Source: Erysipelothrix sp. (GTDB taxonomy: Bacteria; Bacillota_I; Bacilli_A; Erysipelotrichales; Erysipelotrichaceae). From it: 6,429 nt of DNA. The stretch's first letter is position 1. Each line of letters opens with the position of its first letter. The notes below the pieces were generated by a model. The model had not been told where the DNA came from. It did no database searches and saw nothing but the letters and a program-made list of their open reading frames with translations. The translations under genes and the position numbers were made by a program. Positions 1-5,690 of the stretch are shown piece by piece. The stretch is taken from NCBI GenBank assembly GCA_012520695.1, contig JAAYNU010000149.1, positions 1 through 6,429 of the forward strand, written 5' to 3'.

Positions 1-1
1 A

Positions 2-58
2 AATATCATGACAGTTTTTACTCGTAATAAAAGAAAAGTCATCGAAATTGTGACGTAA
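2..58 (+). other. Open frame entering from the left edge, possible gene 3' end
   Basis: Eighteen codons are open from the window edge to TAA at 56-58, with a lysine/arginine-rich middle (TRNKRK). It could be the C-terminus of a gene lying mostly outside the window, whose transcript would end at the hairpin at 254-278. It is too short to identify and may be chance. Confidence 0.15.
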
Positions 59-81
59 CTAAAAAAGCTGTGGAGAAACGC

Positions 82-282
82 ATGGAGCGTTCGGCTCATA
101 GCAACATATATGAACTATACTCAATGCTTAAAACAACCAAGAATGGTCTTCATACCGTTAGAATTGCGCGTTCTCGCGTTCAGTATGGTGAAAATGTTCT
201 TGCGACAGGCAATCGAGTGCAAGACAATATATCAAATTTACCGATGCAACAAAAAAGTGGCTTGATTAAAGCCACTTTCTAA
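82..282 (+). CDS. Doubtful small ORF (66 aa), possibly a gene remnant
   Basis: I do not recognise this product. The frame is open from 31; I prefer the ATG at 82 because GGAG at 72-75 sits six bases upstream. A GTG at 70 has no visible ribosome binding site. The predicted protein is basic and mostly polar, with no signal peptide, membrane segment or known motif. Its last ten codons run through a 10-bp perfect hairpin (254-278), so the end of the frame may simply be terminator sequence that happens to stay open. A different frame, 2-58, is open from the window edge and ends in TAA at 56-58; it could be the true end of an upstream gene. This may be a decayed 3' part of a larger gene, or noncoding DNA. 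Confidence 0.22.
   Translation: MERSAHSNIYELYSMLKTTKNGLHTVRIARSRVQYGENVLATGNRVQDNISNLPMQQKSGLIKATF
254..278 (+). terminator. Hairpin, probable intrinsic terminator of the upstream unit
   Basis: AAAGTGGCTT (254-263) pairs perfectly over 10 bp with AAGCCACTTT (269-278) around a five-base loop, GATTA. The stem ends in TTT, but there is no long T run after it. The A run before it (251-256) gives a T run on the - strand, so it may work better in that direction. Confidence 0.55.
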
Positions 283-439
283 CATAATGCATTTTACACA
301 AGATTCTGGACTTGACTGTTATTTGTAAATACTTTTTTATTGATGACCTCTTGTCTATTTATTTATTCTATTTTGGTAGTTTAATTTCGGATATTACGCA
401 GTTCAATCAATTCCAAAACCAATCACTCATTTCAATTTC
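283..439. other. AT-rich intergenic stretch, nothing recognised
   Basis: There is no convincing reading frame on either strand. TTGACT at 312-317 resembles a -35 box, but the bases 17 further on (TTTTAT) make a poor -10. The glmS promoter begins just after this stretch. Confidence 0.4.
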
Positions 440-469
440 TTTACTTTTATTATATTCCTGTGCTACTAT
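440..469 (+). promoter_or_regulatory. Predicted glmS promoter (extended -10)
   Basis: TTTACT at 440-445 is a fair -35 and TACTAT at 464-469 a good -10, with an 18-base spacer. TGC directly before the -10 makes it an extended -10 promoter. Transcription would start near 476, about 33 bases before the ribozyme cleavage site. That fits the short 5' leader usual for glmS ribozymes. Confidence 0.55.
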
Positions 470-499
470 AAAAATCTAGAAAGGAGTTCTCAAACAATT

Positions 500-648
500 A
501 TAATTACAGCGCCCGGCTCCCAGAGAGAGTGACGAGGAAAGAGGATTATCGAAATATTCGGCGGATACCTCTTCGGTTTGATGGAATCGTTAAATAGAAA
601 ACAAATCAACAAATTATTCTATAACCATCGGTTACCCCAATCATAATA
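500..648 (+). ncRNA. glmS ribozyme: glmS ribozyme (GlcN6P-activated self-cleaving riboswitch)
   Basis: The leader carries the hallmark core of this ribozyme. AGCGCC lies at 508-513, and the predicted cleavage is between A508 and G509. It continues with TGACGAGG at 530-537, then GATTATCGA and TTCGGCGGAT, the conserved P2/P2.1 pseudoknot region. P2 is closed by AGAGG (540-544) with CCTCT (568-572). P3 pairs 574-578 with 585-589. The P1 arm (about 515-530) is short and imperfect. The 3' P4 domain is less certain; a small hairpin AACC-ATC-GGTT lies at 623-633. In this family, glucosamine-6-phosphate acts as a cofactor for cleavage. The 5'-OH mRNA is then degraded, giving feedback control of the enzyme encoded just downstream. 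The core is secure; the 3' boundary is approximate. Confidence 0.95.
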
Positions 649-679
649 TTTTAAACACAAATCTAAAGGAGATTATTTT

Positions 680-2425
680 ATGTGTGGAATCATTTCATAT
701 ATTGGATACAAAAACGTATCCGATGTTTTAATTGCGGGCTTAGAACGACTCGAATATCGTGGCTATGACTCCGTTGGACTTACTTTATTAGAAAACAGTT
801 CATTCAAAACCTACAAAACCATTGGAAAAGTAAGAGACATTAAACCCTTAGTCAAAGACCAAGAAAACAAAGACATACAACTAGGCATCGGACATACACG
901 GTGGGCAACACATGGTAAACCATCAACACTCAATTCACACCCCCATGAAAGCAAACGATGTGTGATTGTCCATAACGGTATTATTGAAAACTATATTGAT
1001 TTACGAAAAGACTTAATCAGTAAAGGTTACATCTTCGTATCTGAAACAGACTCAGAAGTTGTCGCCCATTTGATTGATCACTTATACAATCAAAACAATA
1101 ACCCACTAGATACTCTACGACAGTGTCTTGCAATATTAAGAGGCGCATTCGCTCTATCCATCATGTTCAATGATGAACCAGACACACTCTATGCACTCAG
1201 GTCTGGAAGCCCGCTCGTAATAGGAGTAGGCAAAGATGAAGCCTACATTGCATCGGACATCAGTGCTTTCATCAATGAGACCCATGACTATATTATTTTA
1301 GGTGAGAAAGAAATCGCATCAGTCTCCAGATCTATTATCAGGATCTACAACGAAGAGCTGAAAGAAATAAACTACACAGTTCACACCACCAGCATTGAAC
1401 AAGATTCAATCGGCAAGGGTAGCTACGATCACTACATGCTTAAAGAAATCTATGAACAACCCAACATTATGAGGAAACTCTTAGAAACCAAAACACCCTT
1501 AGATCTCAGTACTGTTCAAAGCATCCACATCATCGGTTGTGGTACCGCTCTTCACGCTGGTTATCTTGGAAAGTACTGGATTGAATCAAACACTGATATC
1601 CGTGTCTTTATCCACGTAGCCAGTGAATTTCGTTATCAGAAAAACAATATTGATAACAATGATTTACTTATCTTCATTTCTCAATCCGGAGAAACTGCGG
1701 ATACACTTGCCTGTTTGAGATACGTCAAAGATCTCAATCATACAACACTCGCTATCGTAAACAATAAAACATCATCTCTCGCAAACGAAGCAGACCACAA
1801 TATCTTTATTGAAGCCGGCTTCGAACAATCTGTAGCAAGCACCAAAGCCTACACAGCACAAGCGCTGACTCTCTATCTTCTTTCTCACGAAAAGAGAAAC
1901 CCTGAAGCAATAAGAATTCCAACCCTCATGGAAACTTTACTCGAAGATAAAGAGAGTATCAAAGAAATCACAGAATCAATTAAGAACACCAAAAATATCT
2001 TTTTCATTGGTAGAGGCTTAGACTATGCGATCGCACTAGAAGGCTCACTGAAGCTTAAAGAAATCACATACATCCACAGTGAGGCTATCCAAGCAGGTGA
2101 AATGAAACACGGTACTATTGCACTCATTGACGAAGAAGTCGTTACCATCGCCATCGCAACACAGACACACCTACTTGAGAAAACAATCAGTAACGTACAA
2201 GAAATCCTTGCACGAAGTGGCAAAGTTATTCTCATCACACGTGAAGACTTCAACATCGATCCATCAAACTACACTCTACGCTACAATATCCCCAAAATAG
2301 ACGACACCTTATCACCCCTACTCACAATGATTCCCCTACAACTACTCGCATACTACACCAGCCTACTCAAAGGATTGGATGTAGACCAACCAAGAAATCT
2401 CGCAAAGTCAGTTACAGTCGAATAG
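680..2425 (+). CDS. glmS: Glutamine--fructose-6-phosphate aminotransferase (isomerizing)
   Basis: This cytosolic enzyme converts fructose-6-phosphate and glutamine to glucosamine-6-phosphate and glutamate, the first step towards UDP-GlcNAc for peptidoglycan. The class II glutaminase domain (about 2-215) starts with the nucleophile Cys2, exposed after Met removal, followed by EYRGYD (25-30), HTRWATHG (72-79), HNG (98-100) and Asp124. The first SIS domain (about 280-405) has SQSGETADT (334-342) and VASTKAYT. The second (about 435-560) has LKLKEIT with Glu461 and GEMKHG with His477. The C-terminal tail DQPRNLAKSVTVE holds Lys576, matching the Schiff-base lysine of E. coli GlmS. All catalytic residues are present, and 581 aa is slightly short for the family (about 600). 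The start follows AAAGGAG at 665-671 with eight bases of spacing. It is a single-gene unit under ribozyme feedback. Confidence 0.97.
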   Translation: MCGIISYIGYKNVSDVLIAGLERLEYRGYDSVGLTLLENSSFKTYKTIGKVRDIKPLVKDQENKDIQLGIGHTRWATHGKPSTLNSHPHESKRCVIVHNGIIENYIDLRKDLISKGYIFVSETDSEVVAHLIDHLYNQNNNPLDTLRQCLAILRGAFALSIMFNDEPDTLYALRSGSPLVIGVGKDEAYIASDISAFINETHDYIILGEKEIASVSRSIIRIYNEELKEINYTVHTTSIEQDSIGKGSYDHYMLKEIYEQPNIMRKLLETKTPLDLSTVQSIHIIGCGTALHAGYLGKYWIESNTDIRVFIHVASEFRYQKNNIDNNDLLIFISQSGETADTLACLRYVKDLNHTTLAIVNNKTSSLANEADHNIFIEAGFEQSVASTKAYTAQALTLYLLSHEKRNPEAIRIPTLMETLLEDKESIKEITESIKNTKNIFFIGRGLDYAIALEGSLKLKEITYIHSEAIQAGEMKHGTIALIDEEVVTIAIATQTHLLEKTISNVQEILARSGKVILITREDFNIDPSNYTLRYNIPKIDDTLSPLLTMIPLQLLAYYTSLLKGLDVDQPRNLAKSVTVE

Positions 2426-2435
2426 AATACACAAA

Positions 2436-2470
2436 AGGAACGGCTCATCAGCCGTTCCTCGTCTATTTTT
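2436..2470. terminator. Bidirectional terminator between glmS and the convergent gene
   Basis: AGGAACGGCT (2436-2445) pairs perfectly with AGCCGTTCCT (2450-2459) around a CATC loop. On the + strand a T run follows slightly late (2466-2470). On the - strand TTTT follows the stem directly. It therefore probably ends both glmS and the convergent 124-aa gene. Confidence 0.85.
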
Positions 2471-2491
2471 AAATCACAAACAAATTAATTC

Positions 2492-2866
2492 CTACAAACC
2501 ATAACGAGTTGAAAGAAATGCATTAAATCCGTACACAAAGATTTCCAAATTATAACTCGGATATTTTGAATCAATGATTTCTTTAAACTCATGAACGATG
2601 TTTTCATCTTTCAACGCCTGAAGTAAGTTCTCTCCATGCGCAGTCAATGAATTAATATATGTCTCCGATGGATTATAAAGACTAGACTTAGAAAATTCTA
2701 GGTCAGCACAATTGGATGAATCCATCTGCTTCAAATGAAACGTTACTTCCTGTTCGTTATAAGCATCCAGCCTCAATTGTTTCTGTGTTACTGTATCACT
2801 CTTCGATTTATTAAGTTTTTCATAAGACAATAAAATATCTCGAATACAATCTATATTTAGTATCAT
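2492..2866 (-). CDS. DUF2513-like small protein (124 aa)
   Basis: The general form fits the DUF2513 family, small proteins of unknown function often found in phages and other accessory regions. The N-terminus reads LNIDCIRDILL, as in that family's opening helix. The middle has an HLKQM segment (44-48), where relatives have a helix for a winged-helix-like fold. LTAHGENLLQALKDENI (74-90) matches the family's LT-x-x-GH-x-F-L-x-x-I-R-D-D block. The last 25 residues are unlike the family I recall. There is no signal peptide or membrane segment, so it is probably cytosolic. The start follows a very strong AAGGAGGT (2880-2873) six bases upstream. It is a lone gene, convergent with glmS and upstream of no other gene on its strand. 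The family call comes from pattern memory; the function is unknown. Confidence 0.65.
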   Translation of the reverse strand: MILNIDCIRDILLSYEKLNKSKSDTVTQKQLRLDAYNEQEVTFHLKQMDSSNCADLEFSKSSLYNPSETYINSLTAHGENLLQALKDENIVHEFKEIIDSKYPSYNLEIFVYGFNAFLSTRYGL

Positions 2867-2887
2867 GCAGTAACCTCCTTACTTTCG

Positions 2888-2916
2888 ATTATAGCAGATA
2901 TGATCACCTAAATCTT
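2888..2916 (-). promoter_or_regulatory. Predicted promoter of the DUF2513-like gene
   Basis: On the - strand, a consensus TATAAT lies at 2893-2888, preceded by TGC (extended -10). The -35 region, about 2916-2911, reads AAGATT and is weak. The start would fall near 2881, leaving a leader of about 15 bases that is almost entirely the ribosome binding site. Confidence 0.55.
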
Positions 2917-2998
2917 TGAAACTAACAAAATATGTGTAAACTATCACAAGGAATTGATTGTGGTTTAACGGTAATAACTAGTAATTTGAACAGTAAAA

Positions 2999-3024
2999 GG
3001 CTGTCACCCAATTTGATGACAGCC
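2999..3024 (-). terminator. Terminator of the metal ATPase operon
   Basis: GGCTGTCA (2999-3006) and TGACAGCC (3017-3024) form a perfect 8-bp stem with a 10-base loop. Read on the - strand, it lies 25 bases after the stop of the HMA gene and is followed directly by TTTT (2998-2995). That is the layout of an intrinsic terminator closing the operon. Confidence 0.85.
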
Positions 3025-3049
3025 TCTTTAAATATTAGTATTTCTAGAA

Positions 3050-3277
3050 TTAAGCTACGCGAGATTTCTCCACGCTGTAGCCCATTTTAGTGATTGAATT
3101 TTCAATCGCTTCAATTGATGTTTTTGAATCATCAAAGTCTAGACGGACTCTACTTGAGCTGAATGATATCTTTGTGGATGCATCATCAACACCGTCTACT
3201 TTCTTAAGTGCTCCTTCGATCTTTGCGATACATGAAGGACATGTGAGTGTTTCTAATTGAATCGTTGCTTTTTTCAT
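3050..3277 (-). CDS. Free-standing HMA-domain metal-binding protein (CopZ-like, 75 aa)
   Basis: This is a single heavy-metal-associated (HMA) domain of the usual length for a soluble metallochaperone. The metal-binding loop is LTCPSC, with Cys13 and Cys16, rather than the GMTCxxC usual in copper chaperones. The rest follows the ferredoxin-like pattern: KIEGALKKVDGV helix, a strand with VRLDFDD, a second helix IEAIENSITKMGYSV. It probably carries or senses the metal handled by the ATPase encoded just before it, which lacks such a domain of its own. The start codon lies two bases after the ATPase stop, and its AAGGAG (3293-3288) lies inside the end of the ATPase gene, so translation is likely coupled. 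The metal is unknown; the absent Met before TCPSC argues against assuming copper. Confidence 0.88.
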   Translation of the reverse strand: MKKATIQLETLTCPSCIAKIEGALKKVDGVDDASTKISFSSSRVRLDFDDSKTSIEAIENSITKMGYSVEKSRVA

Positions 3278-3279
3278 AT

Positions 3280-5145
3280 TTAAATTTCTCCTTTTTGTTT
3301 GTTGTTGTAGCGAAGTAATCTCATACCGTTAAATATTACGACGAGAATACTTCCTTCATGGAGTAACATACCAATTGACATGTTCATCCATTCTGTAAAT
3401 AAGACACTTGCCAGTAAGAATAAAACGACGCCTACTGCGATTAAAATATTTTGTAACATGTTGCGAGCAGTTGCTTGTGCTAGACCGTATGCATGTGGGA
3501 GGCGTGACATATCTGAGTTCATGAGAACTACATCCGATGTTTCTATTGCGACATCTGTTCCACTTCCCATTGCGATTCCAATATCTGATAGTGCTAGTGA
3601 TGGACTATCGTTAACACCATCTCCGACAAAGGCAACAATACGTCCTTCCGCTTTTAACTTCTTAACATAGGATGATTTGTCTTCTGGTAATAAATTACCA
3701 TGTGCTTCTGTAAGTCCTAATTGTTTAGCGACTACATCAACACTACCTTGGTTATCACCCGATAACATAATAAGGTGTTTTGCTCCTAGTGCTTTTAGTG
3801 CTGCTAGGTCCTCTATAATTCCTTTACGGATCTGATCTTTGATTCCCATCATCACTTTAAGTTTACCATCGACTGCAGTGAGCACTAGTGAGTTTCCCTC
3901 TGCTTCGAGTCTTGCTTCATCTTTGAGTACTTGTTCTGATAGCTCTATGTTCTCATTGAGCATCAACATCGTATTTCCGACGATAACTCTTTGATTATTA
4001 ACTCTTGCGACAATACCTCCACCCTTTACGACCTCAGTATCTTCGACATCATAAGTAGTTGTACTACCAATTTCTTCAATGATCGCTTTTGCGAGGGGGT
4101 GATTTGATTCCTTTTCGATATTGGAAAGGTAAGCTAAATCATTTGTATCCTTATCTCCATAGAATAGTGTTTCAGATACTTCGGGTTCTCCAATTGTGAG
4201 TGTACCCGTCTTATCGAAGATGAAAGTATCCGTTCTACTGAAGTCATGAATTACTTCACTTCCCTTAAGTAGAACACCATGACTGGCTCCATTACCAACA
4301 CCAGCTACGTTTGACACCGGTACTCCAATAACTAACGCCCCAGGGCAACCCAAGACCAGTATTGTTATAGCGAGTTCGATATCTTTAGTAAAGAGATAAA
4401 CAAGCCCTGCTATAACCAATACAATCGGAGTATAGTATTTCGAGAACTTATCAATGAATCGCTCTGCTTCGGACTTGGAATCCTGTGCTTCTTCAATCAA
4501 CTCGATAATACGCCCGAAGGTTGTATCTTCTCCAACGCGATCAGCGACCACTTGAAGTGTTCCATTCTCAAGAATAGTCCCTGCAAATACCTTTGAATCA
4601 AGTTCTTTTCCAACTGGAATGGCTTCTCCGGTAATGCTGGCTTCGTTTATTGAACCTTCTCCAATAATAACGGTTCCATCAACCGGAACTTTAGATCCTG
4701 TCATAACCATAAGCGTATCGCCTATGTCTACATCGAAGACATCAACTTCCTCAAACTCCCCGTTGGACATTTTCTTAAGTGCACTCTCAGGCGCCATTTC
4801 AGTTAATGCCTTAATTGCGGAACGAGTTTTATTTAATGTACGTTGTTCCAAGTAAGCTCCGAAGAGAAACAGGAACGTTACGATTGCGGATTCCTCGTAG
4901 TTCTTAATTATAAAGGCACCCACTACGGCGATGGTTACTAGGACATCAATACTGATAACCTTAACCACCAGTGATTGATATGCCTGTAATGCAATTGGAA
5001 TCGTACCAATCACTGAGGCAATAATAAGTAAGATTTCAAAGATTGTTTCGTTTTTAAATCCCCATAAGCTAATAAACGCTGATAGAATCAAAAGACCACT
5101 GGTGAACGTTATTTTATTCTTATTTCTAAATATAAATGCTTGCAT
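3280..5145 (-). CDS. P1B-type heavy-metal-transporting ATPase with CPG motif
   Basis: This is an ATP-driven transition-metal pump of the cytoplasmic membrane, probably an exporter. It has no N-terminal metal-binding domain; membrane helices begin near residue 12. Four helices lie before the actuator domain with TGE (172-174). Two more follow (about 238-283), the second carrying CPG at 267-269 (GCPGALVIG). The catalytic core is complete: DKTGT with phosphorylated Asp311, SNHPLA (347-352) for ATP binding, SGDN (462-465) and VGDGVNDSP (507-515). Two final helices end with HEGS (596-599), as in the HEGGT of P1B-4 pumps (cobalt/iron/heme-linked, such as CoaT, PfeT and FrvA). Those pumps have SPC where this one has CPG, so the substrate cannot be read from known classes. 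AGGGGG lies seven bases before the start. It is the middle gene of a three-gene operon, 20 bases after the Ric-like gene. Confidence 0.93.
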   Translation of the reverse strand: MQAFIFRNKNKITFTSGLLILSAFISLWGFKNETIFEILLIIASVIGTIPIALQAYQSLVVKVISIDVLVTIAVVGAFIIKNYEESAIVTFLFLFGAYLEQRTLNKTRSAIKALTEMAPESALKKMSNGEFEEVDVFDVDIGDTLMVMTGSKVPVDGTVIIGEGSINEASITGEAIPVGKELDSKVFAGTILENGTLQVVADRVGEDTTFGRIIELIEEAQDSKSEAERFIDKFSKYYTPIVLVIAGLVYLFTKDIELAITILVLGCPGALVIGVPVSNVAGVGNGASHGVLLKGSEVIHDFSRTDTFIFDKTGTLTIGEPEVSETLFYGDKDTNDLAYLSNIEKESNHPLAKAIIEEIGSTTTYDVEDTEVVKGGGIVARVNNQRVIVGNTMLMLNENIELSEQVLKDEARLEAEGNSLVLTAVDGKLKVMMGIKDQIRKGIIEDLAALKALGAKHLIMLSGDNQGSVDVVAKQLGLTEAHGNLLPEDKSSYVKKLKAEGRIVAFVGDGVNDSPSLALSDIGIAMGSGTDVAIETSDVVLMNSDMSRLPHAYGLAQATARNMLQNILIAVGVVLFLLASVLFTEWMNMSIGMLLHEGSILVVIFNGMRLLRYNNKQKGEI

Positions 5146-5165
5146 GATTTTACCCCCTTCCCAAA

Positions 5166-5453
5166 TTACTCCGTGTATGCTTGATCTAATTCCTGAAGCA
5201 TTGTATATACTGCTTCATATGTCTCACATGTATCACTTGGAACTGTATAATCATTAGTAATCTTTCGTAGGTTTTCAAAGTTATCCTTAAGCTCAATCAA
5301 CTTATCAGAATTAACTTTCTCAACCATTGCATCATATTCTTTCTTTACAGCATAGAACTCAGGATGACTGGGCCCATGTACTCTCCCTACTACTGGAACA
5401 TATAGCTCCAAGTTATCCTTATGCTTATTCACTACTTCATTAAATGTTTTCAT
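5166..5453 (-). CDS. Short Ric/ScdA-like iron-sulfur repair di-iron protein
   Basis: The 95-aa product resembles the short proteins annotated in streptococci, lactobacilli and clostridia as 'iron-sulfur cluster repair di-iron protein, Ric'. The recognisable parts are YVPVVGRVHGPSHPEF (18-33), with His26 and His30 as possible iron ligands, and YTVPSDTCETYEAVYTMLQELD (from residue 49), a typical C-terminal block. It is far shorter than full-length RIC/ScdA/YtfE (about 220 aa, with a four-helix di-iron hemerythrin-like domain). It cannot hold the full ligand set alone and may act as a dimer, a partner or a metal sensor. It is highly charged and soluble. AAGGAG (5469-5464) lies ten bases before the start. 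It is first in the metal ATPase operon, directly behind the palindromic promoter. The family call is from memory; its biochemical role is inferred. Confidence 0.68.
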   Translation of the reverse strand: MKTFNEVVNKHKDNLELYVPVVGRVHGPSHPEFYAVKKEYDAMVEKVNSDKLIELKDNFENLRKITNDYTVPSDTCETYEAVYTMLQELDQAYTE

Positions 5454-5484
5454 ATTAGAGTCTCTCCTTCTTCCTTGTGACTAC

Positions 5485-5490
5485 ATAATA
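5485..5490 (-). promoter_or_regulatory. Predicted -10 box of the ric-ATPase-HMA operon
   Basis: TATTAT on the - strand (5490-5485) is a good -10. No convincing -35 lies 16-18 bases upstream, which suggests dependence on an activator. The predicted start is an A at 5478, giving a 24-base leader that contains AAGGAG. Confidence 0.5.
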
Positions 5491-5511
5491 CCTCACATTA
5501 GTTGATAAAGA

Positions 5512-5527
5512 ATTGACCTAGGTCAAT
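5512..5527. promoter_or_regulatory. Perfect 16-bp palindromic operator, Crp/Fnr-like
   Basis: ATTGACCTAGGTCAAT is a perfect palindrome. The inner form TTGAC-N4-GTCAA fits the spacing of Crp/Fnr-family sites (Fnr TTGAT-N4-ATCAA; NO-responsive DNR/NNR types use TTGAC/T halves). Its centre (5519.5) lies 41.5 bp before the start predicted from the -10, the class II activator position. A further GTCAA lies at 5532-5536, exactly one 10-bp turn away. The regulator is not in this window. Confidence 0.6.
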
Positions 5528-5588
5528 ATTAGTCAAATTAATAAGAAAGTACTAAAAAAGATCAAAATCATTTGGTTCTACATAATCT

Positions 5589-5624
5589 GGTGTTGGTGAG
5601 AAATATCTCACTAGCACCTTTTTT
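5589..5624 (+). terminator. Intrinsic terminator inside the IS left end
   Basis: GGTGTTGGTGAGA (5589-5601) pairs over 13 positions, two of them G-T, with TCTCACTAGCACC (5606-5618) around an AATA loop. TTTTTT follows at 5619-5624. It stops + strand transcription entering the element from outside, before the transposase gene. Confidence 0.88.
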
Positions 5625-5628
5625 GCTA

Positions 5629-5657
5629 TTGCATGAAAAAAGACATGTGCTTATACT
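5629..5657 (+). promoter_or_regulatory. Transposase promoter of the ISL3 element
   Basis: TTGCAT (5629-5634) and TATACT (5652-5657) are separated by an ideal 17 bases. The start would be near 5664, so the element's own mRNA begins after the left arm of the inverted repeat at 5642-5651. Confidence 0.7.
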
Positions 5658-5689
5658 TAAGTTACGACACCAAAGAAGGAGCACATGTC
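5642..5689 (+). repeat. Inverted repeat spanning the transposase promoter and start
   Basis: GACATGTGCT (5642-5651) and AGCACATGTC (5680-5689) are perfect 10-bp inverted copies. The right arm covers the end of the AAGGAG ribosome binding site (5676-5681) and the first of two in-frame ATG codons (5685). In RNA that starts upstream of 5642 the arms can pair and hide the start region; RNA from the element's own promoter lacks the left arm. Confidence 0.75.
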
Positions 5690-5690
5690 C

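Noticed and set aside
296..310. ACACAAGATTCTGGA matches 12 of 15 bases of the reverse complement of the ISL3 left end (5576-5590), suggesting a second, decayed right end here.
   Set aside because: The outermost bases do not match, the ORF before it does not resemble an ISL3 transposase C-terminus, and a short AT-rich match can arise by chance.
312..340. TTGACT as the -35 of another promoter.
   Set aside because: The matching -10 position reads TTTTAT, and the better promoter at 440-469 fits the glmS leader length.
2023..2256. Open frame of 77 codons on the - strand inside glmS.
   Set aside because: It is a shadow of glmS with no ribosome binding site or recognisable protein pattern. The + strand frame at 2118-2300 is rejected for the same reason.
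2945..2961. Short inverted repeat CACAA / TTGTG between the HMA terminator and the DUF2513 promoter.
   Set aside because: Five base pairs with an eight-base loop and no link to a promoter element are not enough for an operator or terminator.
3380..3670. Open frame of 96 codons on the + strand opposite the ATPase.
   Set aside because: It is antisense to the conserved C-terminal half of the ATPase, which fully explains the sequence. The same holds for 4619-4855.
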